Position numbers and translations under genes: made by a program | Origin: Strix aluco | Taxonomy: Eukaryota; Chordata; Aves; Strigiformes; Strigidae | Reading direction: 5' to 3' | NCBI RefSeq assembly: GCF_031877795.1 | Contig: NC_133933.1 | Location: 24,084,029 to 24,148,028, forward strand | DNA: 64,000 nucleotides | Notes under the pieces: model-generated | What the model saw: only the letters and a program-made list of their open reading frames with translations | Databases searched by the model: none | Told to the model about the DNA's origin: nothing | In this document: piece after piece, positions 12,767-55,100 of the stretch | Layout: every line of letters starts with the position of its first letter | How positions within the stretch are numbered: position 1 is the stretch's first letter

Positions 12767-12930
12767 TGAAAGGAGAAAGATGGAACAGAAAGAGAAGAAA
12801 GAGATTTAGAGAAAATAAAATCATCACAGAAAAGGAAATATGAGAAAGGATGAATGGGAAGAGGAAATAAACTACTACAGAAAGAGGAATGAAAGAGTGG
12901 ATAGGGAGGGATAAGAATGGGAAAGTCAGA
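12767..12930. repeat. Purine-rich tract
   Basis: The plus strand is dominated by A and G (gaaag, gaga and gaaa words) for about 160 bases, giving a low-complexity Phe/Ser/Leu-rich open frame on the opposite strand. That 170-codon frame is attributed to composition. Confidence 0.6.
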
Positions 12931-15900
12931 AGGTATGGTGATAGTATGTCCAACAGGTGATCCCGTGCTAAGGAAAGGCCAGGATTTAGGCAACTCTTCT
13001 GCTTCCCTAAAGCGGAGGAGAAAGTGCCCAGCAAGGACCCACATGCCCACAGTGTGCCTCAAATGGCAGTCGTGCATGTGGAACTGGTTGGATGCTGTTG
13101 CACCCCACCATTTCCAGTCATGCTCTAGTAAAGCCAGGCCCTGGGTCCAAGATCTTCCTCTCTGAAAAAAGCCACTCTGCCCTTGGTCATGGCTGTTTGC
13201 CATTGCGATAGCTCTTCACGGCTTCCTGCTTAAGCCACTTTGCATCCTGCCACCAATTCGCCCCGGACACTTGCGCCTCGCGTAGCTGGCACCTCACCCC
13301 CTGCGTAGGCTCACCAGGATCATCCTGCTGTCATTAGTGGCCCCCTGCACTCGCCTGCTGCAGATACATGTATCTGTAAAGGAGCCAAGTCAGCGCTGCA
13401 GTGGAAAATGTAACAGGGACCTCCTCGGCTCTTTGCAAAGCCAAAATCTGAATTTAACAGATCAGGCCTATTTCTAAAGGCTGAGACACACAAATCTACA
13501 GAGATAATTATCAGTGCAAGCTCCTAGGCAGAACACAGAAGCTCATAAAGTGTAACTCTTAGTTCTGCTGCTTCGGGTTTACTTTGAGTTAACCTGAGAT
13601 TACAATAAAACCTGCACTCTGAATTTTTTTCATATGTAAATCCAGAAGTGGGAAGAGGGAATTCTTACCCAAGGAAGAAAAAGGTTACTCATTTTAAAAG
13701 TCCTTTAAAAATTATTTAATCCAGATTTCTATTCAAATATATTCTTATTTTTTAAAAATATACTTATTTAATATATAACCATGTATATTAAGGCTTAAGC
13801 TTTTCACATTTTAAAAATATTGTAAATTAGATTTATTAATGTTCAAGCTGTGTGTTTGCTGCTGACATTTTAAGGGAAGTCAAGCCAGTGAACCAGGACG
13901 GGTCATCACCAAGGCCCTGGAACCCTATGCTTAAGTCTAAAAGCTGGGGATCTCACTGGACTCTTTGCAGCTAGAGAATGGATAAAGCAGACCAACCACT
14001 TTAATGACTAATTTGCTAAAAGCTGTCAAACTGAGTAGTATTTGAAAAAAGAAAAACCTAGTTTTCCTCTTCCAATCCATTACGATAAAAACAGGATTTG
14101 AGAGGTTGGTTAACAAGAATTTACTTTCAGTCCAAGGTTCAGCAAACCCTGCTGACTTGACCCTCCAGTGGTTTAGACTGCAAGATCTCCTGGAGGGTTT
14201 TGTGGCTCCAGGACTAGCAATCACCCAGCTTTCTGCTCCAGGGAAAGCAGAACCCAAGGCAAGGATGCTAATGTCTGTCCAGATCTCACCCCAGTACTGT
14301 TGCAACAAGAGTTACTACATACGGTCAGGGAAGCTATGGAACACCGGGGCTCCTGAGGACACCAGAGTTCTTCACTAAAACTGATGTATATTGTACCCAA
14401 CAGGAAAACATTACAAGCTGTAAGTGGTTTGATATTTTACACTGGTGACAGACACAGCTGCTCCATGATTCACCTCAGTGCAGTGCGTCATGTGGCCAGG
14501 TGTTGTCCTCTTCAGTGGGAGAGACCAGATTGTGGCACATGGTTTCTCCATCTCCCTCTCTCTCTCAGGGAGCTGCCTTAATTATAGTTAGTGCTATGCC
14601 ACCTATGCATTAACTCCCTTCAGCTTCTATACACACAGGGTTAACGCATGGATAGGCATTAAGATAATATGTGTATTCAGAAAACAATGAAGTCATCCAT
14701 GTTTCAGGTCACCCTGTCCTAGTTTTGTACCAAAGTGTGTCACATCAACAGCGGCTGCATTTTGATGAGCTAATAATAAACCTTAAACTCCTATATATCA
14801 GCAACAGATTCTCCAGCTGCAACTATCTGCAAAACAGAGGTTTAAAAACTCACACTGCGCACAGGTGAGTGATGAGGAAGTCCACGCTTTGCGCCCTGAT
14901 AAGGCATAGGCCTGTCTCAGTCCAGACAGGCCTACCGCAAGGTTCGGCAGCTGCTGCGGCTGGGTTTGGCAGTGTTTATAGCTGGGGTATCGGTACAGAA
15001 GCCTAGGAACACTCACAGGGACACCTCTTTAGACATAACCAGGATGATCAAAACCAATCAGCTCAGTGCACACAGTAGGGACAATAATTCACTATTTCAT
15101 CAACCAAGTTTAAATGCAAAATATGATGTGATAAGCTTATTTTTTTCTCCTGTACATTTGTTGTGTACTTTTCAGTATTGCTATTTTAGATTGCAGTTAC
15201 TTGTGCATTTTAATAAAATTCCAGTTTTCATCCAAATATAACTTGACAAAGATCATGAGAAAAATGAATCACACTCAAGCATCAATACCAACATCCCATT
15301 CACCATTTCCTATGAGACACAAAATGTAAAAGAAAAGCAAGGCAAATTTATCTCACATACCACTAGATATATTTGGTTAAATATTTTGCATAATAGTCGA
15401 TTCTCTTGATTAATAGAAATACATTCCAACTTTAATGCAAGGCTATCTCTACCTTGAAAATCAACATATTATCTATGAATGAGAAGCAGCACTACAAAAA
15501 TACTGTCTAGAGAGAAACAAAGTGTAAATTGTTAATTTAAATCAACACTTGCTGCTTGCTTATTTGTATTATGATTAGAGTTCATTTAAATCTGTCTATC
15601 TGTCTAGATTTTTTCTATTTGTTTGTTTTTATTATACACATATTAATGCTCCGGCCTTTCAAAGGAAGACTCCATAATGCCCACACTAAGTCCTCTGGTA
15701 TATTGAGGCTTGTAAACAGATTGCTAGATGAAGGCAAAGATTAAAAGATAGCAAAGGGCTGCCAGGCTAGAAGCCTGAATTAAATCCATTAAGATATATT
15801 TGAATAGGCAGATAAGTAAGGAACAGCAAGCTGGGCTGATGAGTTTCTTCAGAGAGAAGAAACCATGACGAGAGTTGCCACGCATGGTAAAGCATCAGGC

Positions 15901-16382
15901 CACCTGCTACTCACGTCCAGAGACTATTGATGTCCCGTTGGGAGTTCACCCATCAAGGGAAGTCCTGCTGTGATAAATCAAACTAAAGTGACAGCAGAGT
16001 TCTTCAGCCATAAGGTCATTTAATAAAGTAAGGGAAGAGTCACACATGTAAGTGTAAATACCCCACACACTTGTTCAACCTGGTGCTAAAGAGCTGTTGA
16101 AGTGGATATGGAACATGCAAAATACAAGAAAGATGGAAGAGTTTTAAATTCTGTTGACCTGCTCCCTGGGTCCTGAAGCTGTATTTCCATCTGCTCTAGC
16201 AACATAATTAAACGTTTGCTGACTAATGACTGTATGTGGCTTTTGTCACCAGAAGAACAGACAGTGGTAAACAAAACCCTATTTACAAGAGGTAGGGAGG
16301 AGGGAAATGTGACTCTGCTGTTGAAATTAGAGATAAACAAAATCACACCACTTAGCTAAAGAGCCTGTCTAGACAGAGGAAG

Positions 16383-16401
16383 AAAAAAAAAAAAAAAAAA
16401 A
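16383..16401 (+). repeat. A19 homopolymer
   Basis: Nineteen consecutive A residues. No target-site duplication or retroposed gene body could be made out beside it. Confidence 0.9.
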
Positions 16402-17495
16402 CCAAATTACAAAAGCTTGATGTTATTCTTGAGAGAAAGAGAGGGAAAAATTATTTTCTTGTGAGAGAGGGAAAAATGATTTTGTAGCTGGGCTACAATG
16501 AAGAATGTCAAGATCACTGAATACCTCCTATTTAATGCTACAGAGTAAGATAGTCTAGCCAAAGCAAGGCCTTCTTAATTTTGAAAAATAAGGTAAGAAT
16601 CAAAAGTACAAACAGCTTAGGAAATCAGTGAGAAAATCAACCAAATGGATTTTGGTCCTAGAAATGTAAGAGCTGCAAGCATACACTGAGGCTTCACCTA
16701 TATGGCAGGTCTACTCTGCTGCAGCTACATCAGTAAAATTGAATTTTTAAAAAAGTGATTATAACTATTCCACTTTTAATTCCTGTTTTGAAATAAGCTG
16801 TCCACAGGAAGAGTTATTCCAGGAAAGCCAGGATGGAATAATTACTGTACTACACTCACGCCAAACAACTTTCCCACCAACATAGCCCTGAGTAGAAGAG
16901 AATGTGTTTTAAAGCTAAAATAATTAACAGCATTCATTTATTCCAGCAGTGAATCTGAACCACTCTGCTTTGAGCTGAGAAATTCTATGCCATATTCTAA
17001 GTAACATAATTGTTACAGCCAAGTTAAAATCACAGATTATCTACAATGCAGCTGCTAGATAAATTATGAAATTCTATCATCTTGAAATGTCTCTCAGTTA
17101 CTGCAGATAACTGGGACTTCTCCCTTTTTGTGGGATGGAGTGGGGGAAGGCACGTAGCATATGTACAGCCAAATGCTGCTCTCCACCAAGCAGGCACTCC
17201 TGAATAGTGAAACAAGGATTTGACAGAGTGAAGCAATTGTGGATTAATAAAATGGCAGGGAGCAGGATAGCAGGTGTGCATGCAGGGCCCTAAGTAACAC
17301 ACACAGTTTGAATACAGGGGACATAAGGAGTTGAAGATGGAGAGGCAGAGGCAGGATTGTCAACTGGAGGAGATGATGGCTTCTTGGCAGCTGGGATGCC
17401 CATTTCTTTTAAACATAAAAGTCAACAGATGGCTGAGATTTTGATCAGTGTAACATCAGATTGAACCTTGCAATGCCCTGATGATTTGGTTGTTT

Positions 17496-17837
17496 TTAGA
17501 GTGGGTCGCTGTTCTGAAACATCACCGCTGCTTCATCCATGAGACTAGAGGTAGGGCGCAAACCTTTGAAGGCAAGCGGTCTCCCTGCCTCCCTCTGAAC
17601 AGTTACATTTTCATCATTATCATAATCTTGTTCCTCGGATGCCTGCTGCTCATTGAGGTCAATCATGCCAATCAGGGGCAAAGGATGAAGACACAGGAGG
17701 ATGATGATGGTTGGCAATGCTGGGTATGAAATGGCTGTCGAGGGAACACTAAGGGTAGAGAAGAGGTGGATGGCGGGGCCTGGCTGGAAGCCATTATCCC
17801 CTGTAAAGAATAAGATGTCCTTGTGGATGGCAGGGAA
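17496..17837 (-). other. Unidentified 113-codon open frame, possible decayed coding remnant
   Basis: Between stops the minus strand is open for 113 codons, but the first ATG comes late (MIDLNEQQASEEQDYDNDEN). The translation has a varied composition, with an acidic stretch and a Pro/Ser/Thr-rich stretch, and is followed by stops. I do not recognise it. It could be a fragment of a retroposed gene or chance; no flanking exon chain was found. Confidence 0.2.
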
Positions 17838-18699
17838 TCAGTCTCATTCCAGCTCTGCCATAGATACATTAAACTCCCTAGGTCTCTTTTTTTTTTTTTT
17901 TTTTTTTCCAATTTACAGCATTCAAATGCTATTTCTCTTTATAGGCATGTGGAGACAATTGGCTTTTAATATTTAATGGTACATTGAAATTACTACTATT
18001 ACTTGATCTATTTCAGAGCTACCTAACCTAGTGAATGGCCTGCTTCACTTGTACTGGCACACTTGCCCACTTTACCAGACTGGGAATTGTGAAATTTCTC
18101 TTGAAATCTCACATATCTTCTTCCTTTTTTGCTATAAAAAGCTCTGTTTGGATCAAGGAGGGGCATGTTAGTGGATAATGTGAATCATGGAGGCACAAAA
18201 GGTTTTGCTGCAAAGCAGAGCTGCACTAACATTAAAATTGAGAAATCACCAAGTAGTTAGGATATCCTTCATTCTTCACCAGAGATTTTGTCTTTAGGAT
18301 CCAGCATAAAATTTTCGTAGATAAGCTATGGACTTCTAAAATAACTGTTGTAAGCCATCAGAGATATAATTTCAATGATATTGCATAAGGGGAAGCTTGG
18401 CTCAACATGCTTCAAAAGCAGTTCTGCCATATGCAGGCCTTCGACTCAGCAGCTCTCGCTGACCCCGCCATGTGGGAATAAAACGAGCTCCCAGCAGAGC
18501 TCTGTCTCCTGTGCTAAAATAAAACCCCGCTGAATTAAAACCGGGTGACTGCATCGCCTGCCCGCCATGTCATACTGGCGGCAGATGAAAACGGACAGCA
18601 GTGCAAGAAAAACGACAGCAATTTTTCCCCGGTTATTTTACTCGAGGGTCCCTTCCCTGAGGGAAGCACTTCAGGGGCTGGAACAGAAGGTTAGCGAGG

Positions 18700-18922
18700 C
18701 GAAGGGCAGCGATGCCCCACGGCAAAGGCCTGCGGGGCTGTGAGGGAGGCACCAATGGCGGCCGCCGCGGGCTCTAAGCGCCGGGCCCGGCCACGCATGC
18801 GCGGCTCCCGCGGCTTGTTGCTGGGGCTGGTAACTTCGGGGCCGGGACGGTGCCTCGGCGCCGCGCCCCGTGTGGTGACGGGGCGAGACGGGAGGGGAGA
18901 GACCGCGGCCGCCCCGGTGCAG
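18700..18922 (+). other. TMEM63A: Probable noncoding first exon of TMEM63A
   Basis: A strong donor, cag/gtacgg, ends a candidate exon at 18922 inside the CpG island, and the next acceptor of the gene is at 20917. The transcription start is not visible, so the left boundary is nominal. If the exon begins upstream of 18755 it carries an upstream ORF that reads into exon 2. Intron 1 (18923-20917) holds the rest of the CpG island and then AT-rich sequence with no feature I can name. Confidence 0.4.
18794..18803 (+). promoter_or_regulatory. NRF1-like motif
   Basis: CGCATGCGCG, preceded by A, matches the NRF1 palindrome GCGCATGCGC at nine of ten bases when read from 18793. Its position inside a CpG-island promoter is typical for this factor. 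Confidence 0.45.
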
Positions 18923-18957
18923 GTACGGGAGGGCGGGAGCGGCGCTGCCGGCGTGCG

Positions 18958-18982
18958 GGGACGGGACGGGACGGGACGGGAC
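18958..18982 (+). repeat. (GGGAC)5 microsatellite
   Basis: Five tandem copies of GGGAC inside the CpG island, just downstream of the predicted exon 1 donor. Confidence 0.85.
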
Positions 18983-20881
18983 GGGGCTGCGTGAGGTGGC
19001 CGCGGGCGGTGAGAGGGCGAGGTGAGCCCTGAGGGGGCCGCCGGGGCGCGGGCTGGGCTGTGCTGCCGGCTGGGGCCGCTCCCCTCCGCCCGGCCGTCCC
19101 GAGGAAGCAGCTCTTTCCTCTGGGCCGCCTCCCCGCTCTCCGCCGGCGGCCGCAGCGGGACCCCGGCCGGCTCGGGGCGGGGAGCGGGCGGCCGGGGCAG
19201 CCCTGGGGGCGTCCCCTCCCGTCGGAGGGGCGGTGCAGGGCGGGGGGCTACACCATCCCCCCCCCTCGCCCAGAGGCGAGCAGGCAGCGGGCGGGCTGGC
19301 TGGCTGGAGTTGGGAGCCCTGGGGCTTTGCGGTGTGCCGCCGGGGGAAGCTGGCCCGTCAGCCCCGATTTCACGGCCCTCCCAGGGCCGGGGACGCTGCC
19401 GGGGTCCAGCCAAAACAGGGGAGACGGTTTCGCGTTTCTAGAGCCCGCACCGGTGCGGAAAGGTCGCGAAGTGCCGCTCGTTCGGCTGCGGCAGCGCGGC
19501 TCCACCCGTCGTTCTCGTCCTGACAGCTGGCGTATTTAAAAATAATGGCTTTCAAAAACTGGAAACTGTGTCTGATGAGATCCAGCGTGATACTTAAAAT
19601 TTAGCGTGCAGTCTCTGCAGTTGTTGTGATCAAGGTTTCCAAAGTATGTTCAAAAATACTCTCTCCTGTCAGCACTAAATTTCAGTCCTTAGAAGTGTGT
19701 ATTTTCTTTTTTTCCTGCGAAGAAACATGTCAATTGGGACAACATTTCTTCCTCTCATGTCACACAGTCCAACATTTGGTAAATGCTGGTTTGGGAGAAG
19801 TATTCTCTATGCTGTTTTTCTGATGTTTAGAGGGAGAATTTGTAGTTATTAATGTTCTCGCTTTGGTTTTGTTTTGTTTTCAGCATCCACAATAGTGCTG
19901 TCATCAGATACATGTGCATTTCTCATACAGAGGCATGATATCAGAAAGGTAGTGACCCTGGACCTGTGATGAGGACCTTTGCTTTCAAAGGATAGAGTTT
20001 TTTGGGCTGTGCTTGCTTTATGAAGTGTGTTCTGCATGAAGCATACTTTTGTCCCAAGTACTACATGGGAACCATCAAGTTAGTAATATCCAAGAAAAGA
20101 AATGTTTGAAGTGGAAAGCCCCCAAATAAGTGAGCAATTGCATGCAGTGATAAAAAGACCGTTGTATCAATAGCCAAATCTTGTGCAGTCTTGCACTTTA
20201 GTACATTATCTAAGCAGGTCAGTTGACCAAAAATGAGGTAGATGGCTGTTCTCTTAGAAATACTCTTTGTTCTTTCTTGTTCGTGATAGACTGTGATTGC
20301 TGTGCTGTTCTTTCAGTTGAATTCTCCTATTAAAAAAGGAAAAATCACACAATAGCCCAAGAACAGAGAGGAGTATGTATATTTGTGTAGTAGTTCTTTT
20401 CCATGGAATTAGTGCCAAATTTGTTAATAATCTAGAGGTGTTGATATTTGAATACAAAGTTCACAAGCCGGTACGTTCACACGTGCTCATCAACTAGGAA
20501 CAAAATCTTCAAACTGCTATTGCTGGAATATCTAATATCCTGTGTTACTCCTAGAATCAGAATCCAGGCTGGAATAAGTAGTTTGATGCTACAGATTAGC
20601 AGATAGAGAAGTTTGTTTTGTGTGGGTCTTCTGTAGTCTTCCTTGGATGTCTGTAGAGGACATGATTAGTTAGATGTCTGGAATTGTTGCTTGGGCACTG
20701 CTGATAACTCAGCCTGTCAGTTATCGCAAAATATTTTACAGGTGAAGGGGAAAGATTGTCAAATACAACTTCTCTTCCACTGGGAAACTACTTCAGAAGC
20801 TTCCTGCACTTTTAATATTTGTAATATTAGTATATCTCACAAATACCAGGTAGGCTTTTCACATGGTTGTTTCACTTTTTC

Positions 20882-20883
<2 letters not shown>

Positions 20884-20915
<32 letters not shown>
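20884..20915 (+). repeat. T32 homopolymer forming a splice polypyrimidine tract
   Basis: Thirty-two consecutive T residues run directly into the AG at 20916-20917 that precedes the first TMEM63A coding exon, so the simple repeat serves as the polypyrimidine tract. Confidence 0.9.
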
Positions 20916-20917
<2 letters not shown>

Positions 20918-20928
20918 GGAAAGACAAA

Positions 20929-51245
<30,317 letters not shown>

Positions 51246-52190
51246 ATGCCGAGGACTAACACAAGGTGGAGCACTTGGTCCAGGTTTAGGAGAACTAATT
51301 CCCCACCACCACCTACTAAGTATTCTGGTTTATTTACATATTCCTGACTACAGAAGAGGTACAGAAATAATTCATTGTGTGGTCTGCAGCTGTGCTCGGA
51401 GATTAAAAAGCAGATGCCTTGGGACTGATTGTTTTCCAGGCTGTCTACACACATTGTGAAACAAACATGTTGAACACAGAGATGCTGATCCTCAGGGACT
51501 TCACTTATGCTATCTCATCACTTGCCTTGTGAAGATAACTTATGCTGCATATAGATAACTGGTCACCAAAGCAAATGCAGCTATTACAGCTGTCATATAT
51601 TTATTCAAAATAATTTTCTTTTTTTTTTTTTTTAAATAAACCTTTAGTATTTATAAACTTCTTGGGATGTGGTAAATCCTGAGGCAATGTCACTTTTGAT
51701 GAAAATGCTGTTTGTGTGGGCGCTGAGGATGGTGTGTGGGAGTCTCTCCTCTTGTCACCCAAAGTAGTCAAGGTAGACTTAATCCTGTTACTTTTTTTCC
51801 TTAAAAGCGACAAGGGAGTTACTGTGCACTTGGGTATTAAAAGTACCAAAGCGAAAAGACTGGTGTAAAGAAGGGAGTGATTTGTCTGATACTGGTTTTA
51901 TATATTTTTTGGGGGGCATTTAGGTTGTTAGTTTCTGTTCACTATTTTAAAGGCCCTTCCACAATGCAAGTTCACCTGCCAACAATAAAGGATGTAAACA
52001 TTTTATCTTTCTTTTAATCTTGGGTCAAAATGACAGATCTCTGGGTTTTCTCTATAGTGCCAATTATATGAGCTGTAAGATACTAAGTTTTTAAAATTAT
52101 GTAGTAGGTGCCAATTTATTCCAAAGTACATTGTGTCAAAGTATAACTAATAATCATGAGGCAATAAAACACTGAGTTCAGAGAAATTCC
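51246..52190 (+). other. TMEM63A: TMEM63A 3' UTR
   Basis: About 945 bases follow the stop codon with three AATAAA signals (51635, 51984 and 52163). The end is placed about 20 bases after the last signal, where a T-rich stretch begins; earlier signals could give shorter messages. Confidence 0.55.
52163..52168 (+). terminator. TMEM63A poly(A) signal (distal)
   Basis: AATAAA followed within 40 bases by GT- and T-rich sequence, as expected around a cleavage site. The proximal candidates are at 51635-51640, directly after a T run, and at 51984-51989. Confidence 0.5.
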
Positions 52191-55100
52191 AGTTTGTCTT
52201 GACTGATTTATTTTTTTCTTTGTGTATAGCAAAGTATTTCTTTTGCTAGCTGCCTCACAGCATGATCAATGTCATGAACTGTTCCTAAGAGCACTGTTGT
52301 GAGGTTTAGAATGACGGTATGTCCCATGAGACATTTGAATACATTTAAAATTCGCTAGGGGATGAATCTTAGTGACCTTTGGGTAGGAGAAGGTTTTGAC
52401 CCTCCCAAGCCCTCTGTTTGCCTGCTCATTGTTAAACTGTTAGTTCCTGAACTTGACCTTTTCTAGCAAGTCTGTAAAGCAGCAACGTCTTGAGACTGGA
52501 GTAGAATTTGTGCCATAAATAAATGTGTGCAGATGTTTAGTGTCTTGCAGGACTGCCTCCTGCTTCCCGAGAGCAGCACTCTGGACAAACGCTGAGCAGG
52601 AGACCTGCCCTGCTGCAAGAAGGACCCTGCAGAGCTCTGATAACCCTGATGACAAGCCCATCGTGTGAGTTGAAGGTACACATAACTCCTGGTTCTTAAA
52701 GGGCAAGTGAGGAGCCTTGTCTAGTGGAGGGGCATGGAGTTGTCAGACTTCTTTATACTAGGACTTCAGTGTTGCAGTTTAGTCAGGGGCATTGTGTGTG
52801 GGCAGGGGGAGTGTTTTGATTTTAGCAATCGTAGTATTGTTAGAGGTGGTATGCACACTGAATATTATGGGATTTTTTTAGCCTTTATGGTATTACTAGA
52901 GGTGGTGTGTACCCTGGATACAAACTGCCTTTTAAGATTGGTATTCAAACTAAGAAAAAAGAAAACTAAGAGATTCCACATCTCTTACTTGTCTCCAAGT
53001 TTCTCATACAGATGTGAGGACAGAAGGAAGAGATGGGGCCTCTTGTATTTATTAAATCAGATGTCTGTGATTGTTCTAACTCATTTCTAGCTGCAGTGCC
53101 CCATCTCATGTCGGTGGCTGCAGAAGCAGTGGACGTTTACATATATGCTAATTGAGGAATCAAATAAATGATTCAGCCACCACTCTTGTCCTGTTTACAG
53201 TGCTGGCGCTGCAAGATTTTTGTGCTCTGTGGTATAATTTACTTTCTTGAACAAGTGACTTGATATTCACTGTGAGGTTCTGTATGTCATATCAAAGACA
53301 AAAACTTCTGGTGATTGGGTTTCCTTTTTGTTCTTGGAAGGCTGCTGAACCTTGGTAATGAAGCTCCCTGTGGCTGGCCCAGGTTTGATACAGACAGGGC
53401 CAGCTCTCCTGGGAACTTGCATAAACCCACCTCCAGTCATGCTGACGTACTTCAGGGGTAGAATATGGAAAACCTACTAGGTAATGGAAAGTTGCATCTT
53501 GCTAAATAGTCATTGCTGGCCTTTGTCATGTGTCTGCTGGGGAAACCACCTGCATATTTCACTTACCGTGTAGCAGCCATTCTTGTTTGTCACTGTACTC
53601 TGTTGCAGTTAAACTCATAGAGCTGTCTGTGCTATTAGGACATGCACTACTTTGAGTAAAGGCTGGGATCACCTATTAGTAAATTACCACAAGACCTCCA
53701 TGTACAGCAACACACAAACTAAAGGCTGGTTTATCAGTTTTGCTATGTTGTCCTTGCTTCCCTAGTATCTTTTGGGTCTGAGAGCTGGAAGTAATTAGGA
53801 AACTGCATTGGCTCTAATTCATTGCTTCGTGCTGGTGGATATCTCTGAGAGGATAAAATTAGATCAGCGGGAGAAACTCCTTGCATTCCTTGCTGAGCCT
53901 TAGAGAAAAGCTGAGGGATGGAAGCCTCAACAAATGTGGATATTGGCTGCACTGTATTTGAAATTCATATTTAAAGCCATTGCACATTCTTTACTGTTCT
54001 TTTTATAAATCTTTTGGCAGGAAGCCTAAGCAAATGGCCCAGCTGGAGTTACTGATTGTAGCTCCCAGAAGCCATATTTGTTGAGATCCAGTGCCTGCTG
54101 CTTGCCTTGCATTGCTCAGTTGGAACAACTCCTCCCCCCCACCTCGCTCCTTGCTAAGCCCTTTCTTGTGTTCTAGGAGCCGCCACCAGCAGTGCTCCTG
54201 CTCCTGCGAACACAAACCCTGGACAAGTCAGACGCTCAGGCATGAGTAAGCCCTACGGCGTGGTCTGTGGTGGGATCCTCTGTGACGCAACTGAGGGGAC
54301 AGCCTCTGCAGAGTTGAAGAACGGAGCTCATTTGATAGTGTACAATTTAGTGCACTTCTGCAAAGACTCCACTATAGATTATTTTCTTCTATAGCAAAGG
54401 AAATTCTATATGGTATGCTGAGACTCCAGAAAAACTTGGCTTGTTTAGGTATGCCTAGCTCTGTGCCAGTTAGGGCTTATTCTATCTGCATGTCCAATCT
54501 GGTTCACCTCCAGCCTTATTACAACACATTCTCAGCACCCAAGTGATTGCAATTTCTCATTTGCATTAGGTGCACACGTTCATGCCTTGTTTTCCTTTGG
54601 GCTTTTCCCATGTCCTGAGCCAAAAGCAGACCTCTGTGCTGGCTGAGTCTTGAAATGCTTCAGTGTAGCACTAGACCATGTTCTTTCTGTCTTTGCAGAA
54701 ATCCAATTCCCAGCTCTGCTTACCCACAGATGCTTGCAGCATAACTGAAAGCTTTATGTATGATCTACAGATAGTTCGTTTATTCATGTTTGGAAGTCTT
54801 TAAAGCTTTTTAAGAAGGTGGGTTTGTCCGAGAAGTGGCAGACCAGAGGGTTGTTCTCCTGGCCCTTACTAAAAGTGAGGTGAAAGGCACAAGAAGAATT
54901 GGGGGAGACGGGTGTTCTGTCACTAACACAAACACAAGTCCACTGAGTACAAAGAAAAGACACACTTTGACTCTAAACTGCAGCAATACAAGTAAATACA
55001 CACTTTTAGTTCCAAATGATGGCCAGGGTCATAGCTTTCAGAGGACATGTATCTTCTTAAAACGGTCTTGCAAATTCCTTCTCCATCTAATCTAGACAAG

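Larger units (their letters stand above)
8943..18689. other. Intergenic DNA upstream of TMEM63A
   Basis: About 9.7 kb without a recognisable gene on either strand. It contains single FOXH1-like motifs at 14670-14677 and 17238-17245, a small direct repeat at 12245, a purine-rich tract at 12767-12930, a 19-base A run at 16383, and an unidentified minus-strand open frame at 17496-17837. Confidence 0.5.
18690..19520. promoter_or_regulatory. CpG island, TMEM63A promoter
   Basis: Base composition shifts sharply to GC with dense CpG for about 830 bases, unlike the AT-rich flanks. It lies just upstream of the first TMEM63A coding exon and spans the probable first exon. It contains GC boxes (ggggcgggg), an NRF1-like site and five tandem GGGAC units. 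No TATA box was seen, as expected for a housekeeping-type CpG promoter. Long ORFs on both strands here reflect GC richness. Confidence 0.85.

Noticed and set aside
12691-13203. 170-codon minus-strand ORF
   Set aside because: Its centre is the complement of a purine-rich tract (Phe/Ser/Leu/Pro-rich translation), and no exon context or family similarity was seen.
18740-18994. 84-codon plus-strand ORF starting at 18740
   Set aside because: It begins with GTG, and its end runs past the exon 1 donor into intron. The ATG-initiated part (18755-18922) is considered instead as an upstream ORF.
18691-19413. 240-codon minus-strand ORF, with long plus-strand ORFs, in the CpG island
   Set aside because: Pro/Arg/Ala/Gly-rich translation in all frames is what dense GC sequence gives by chance; no domain is recognisable.
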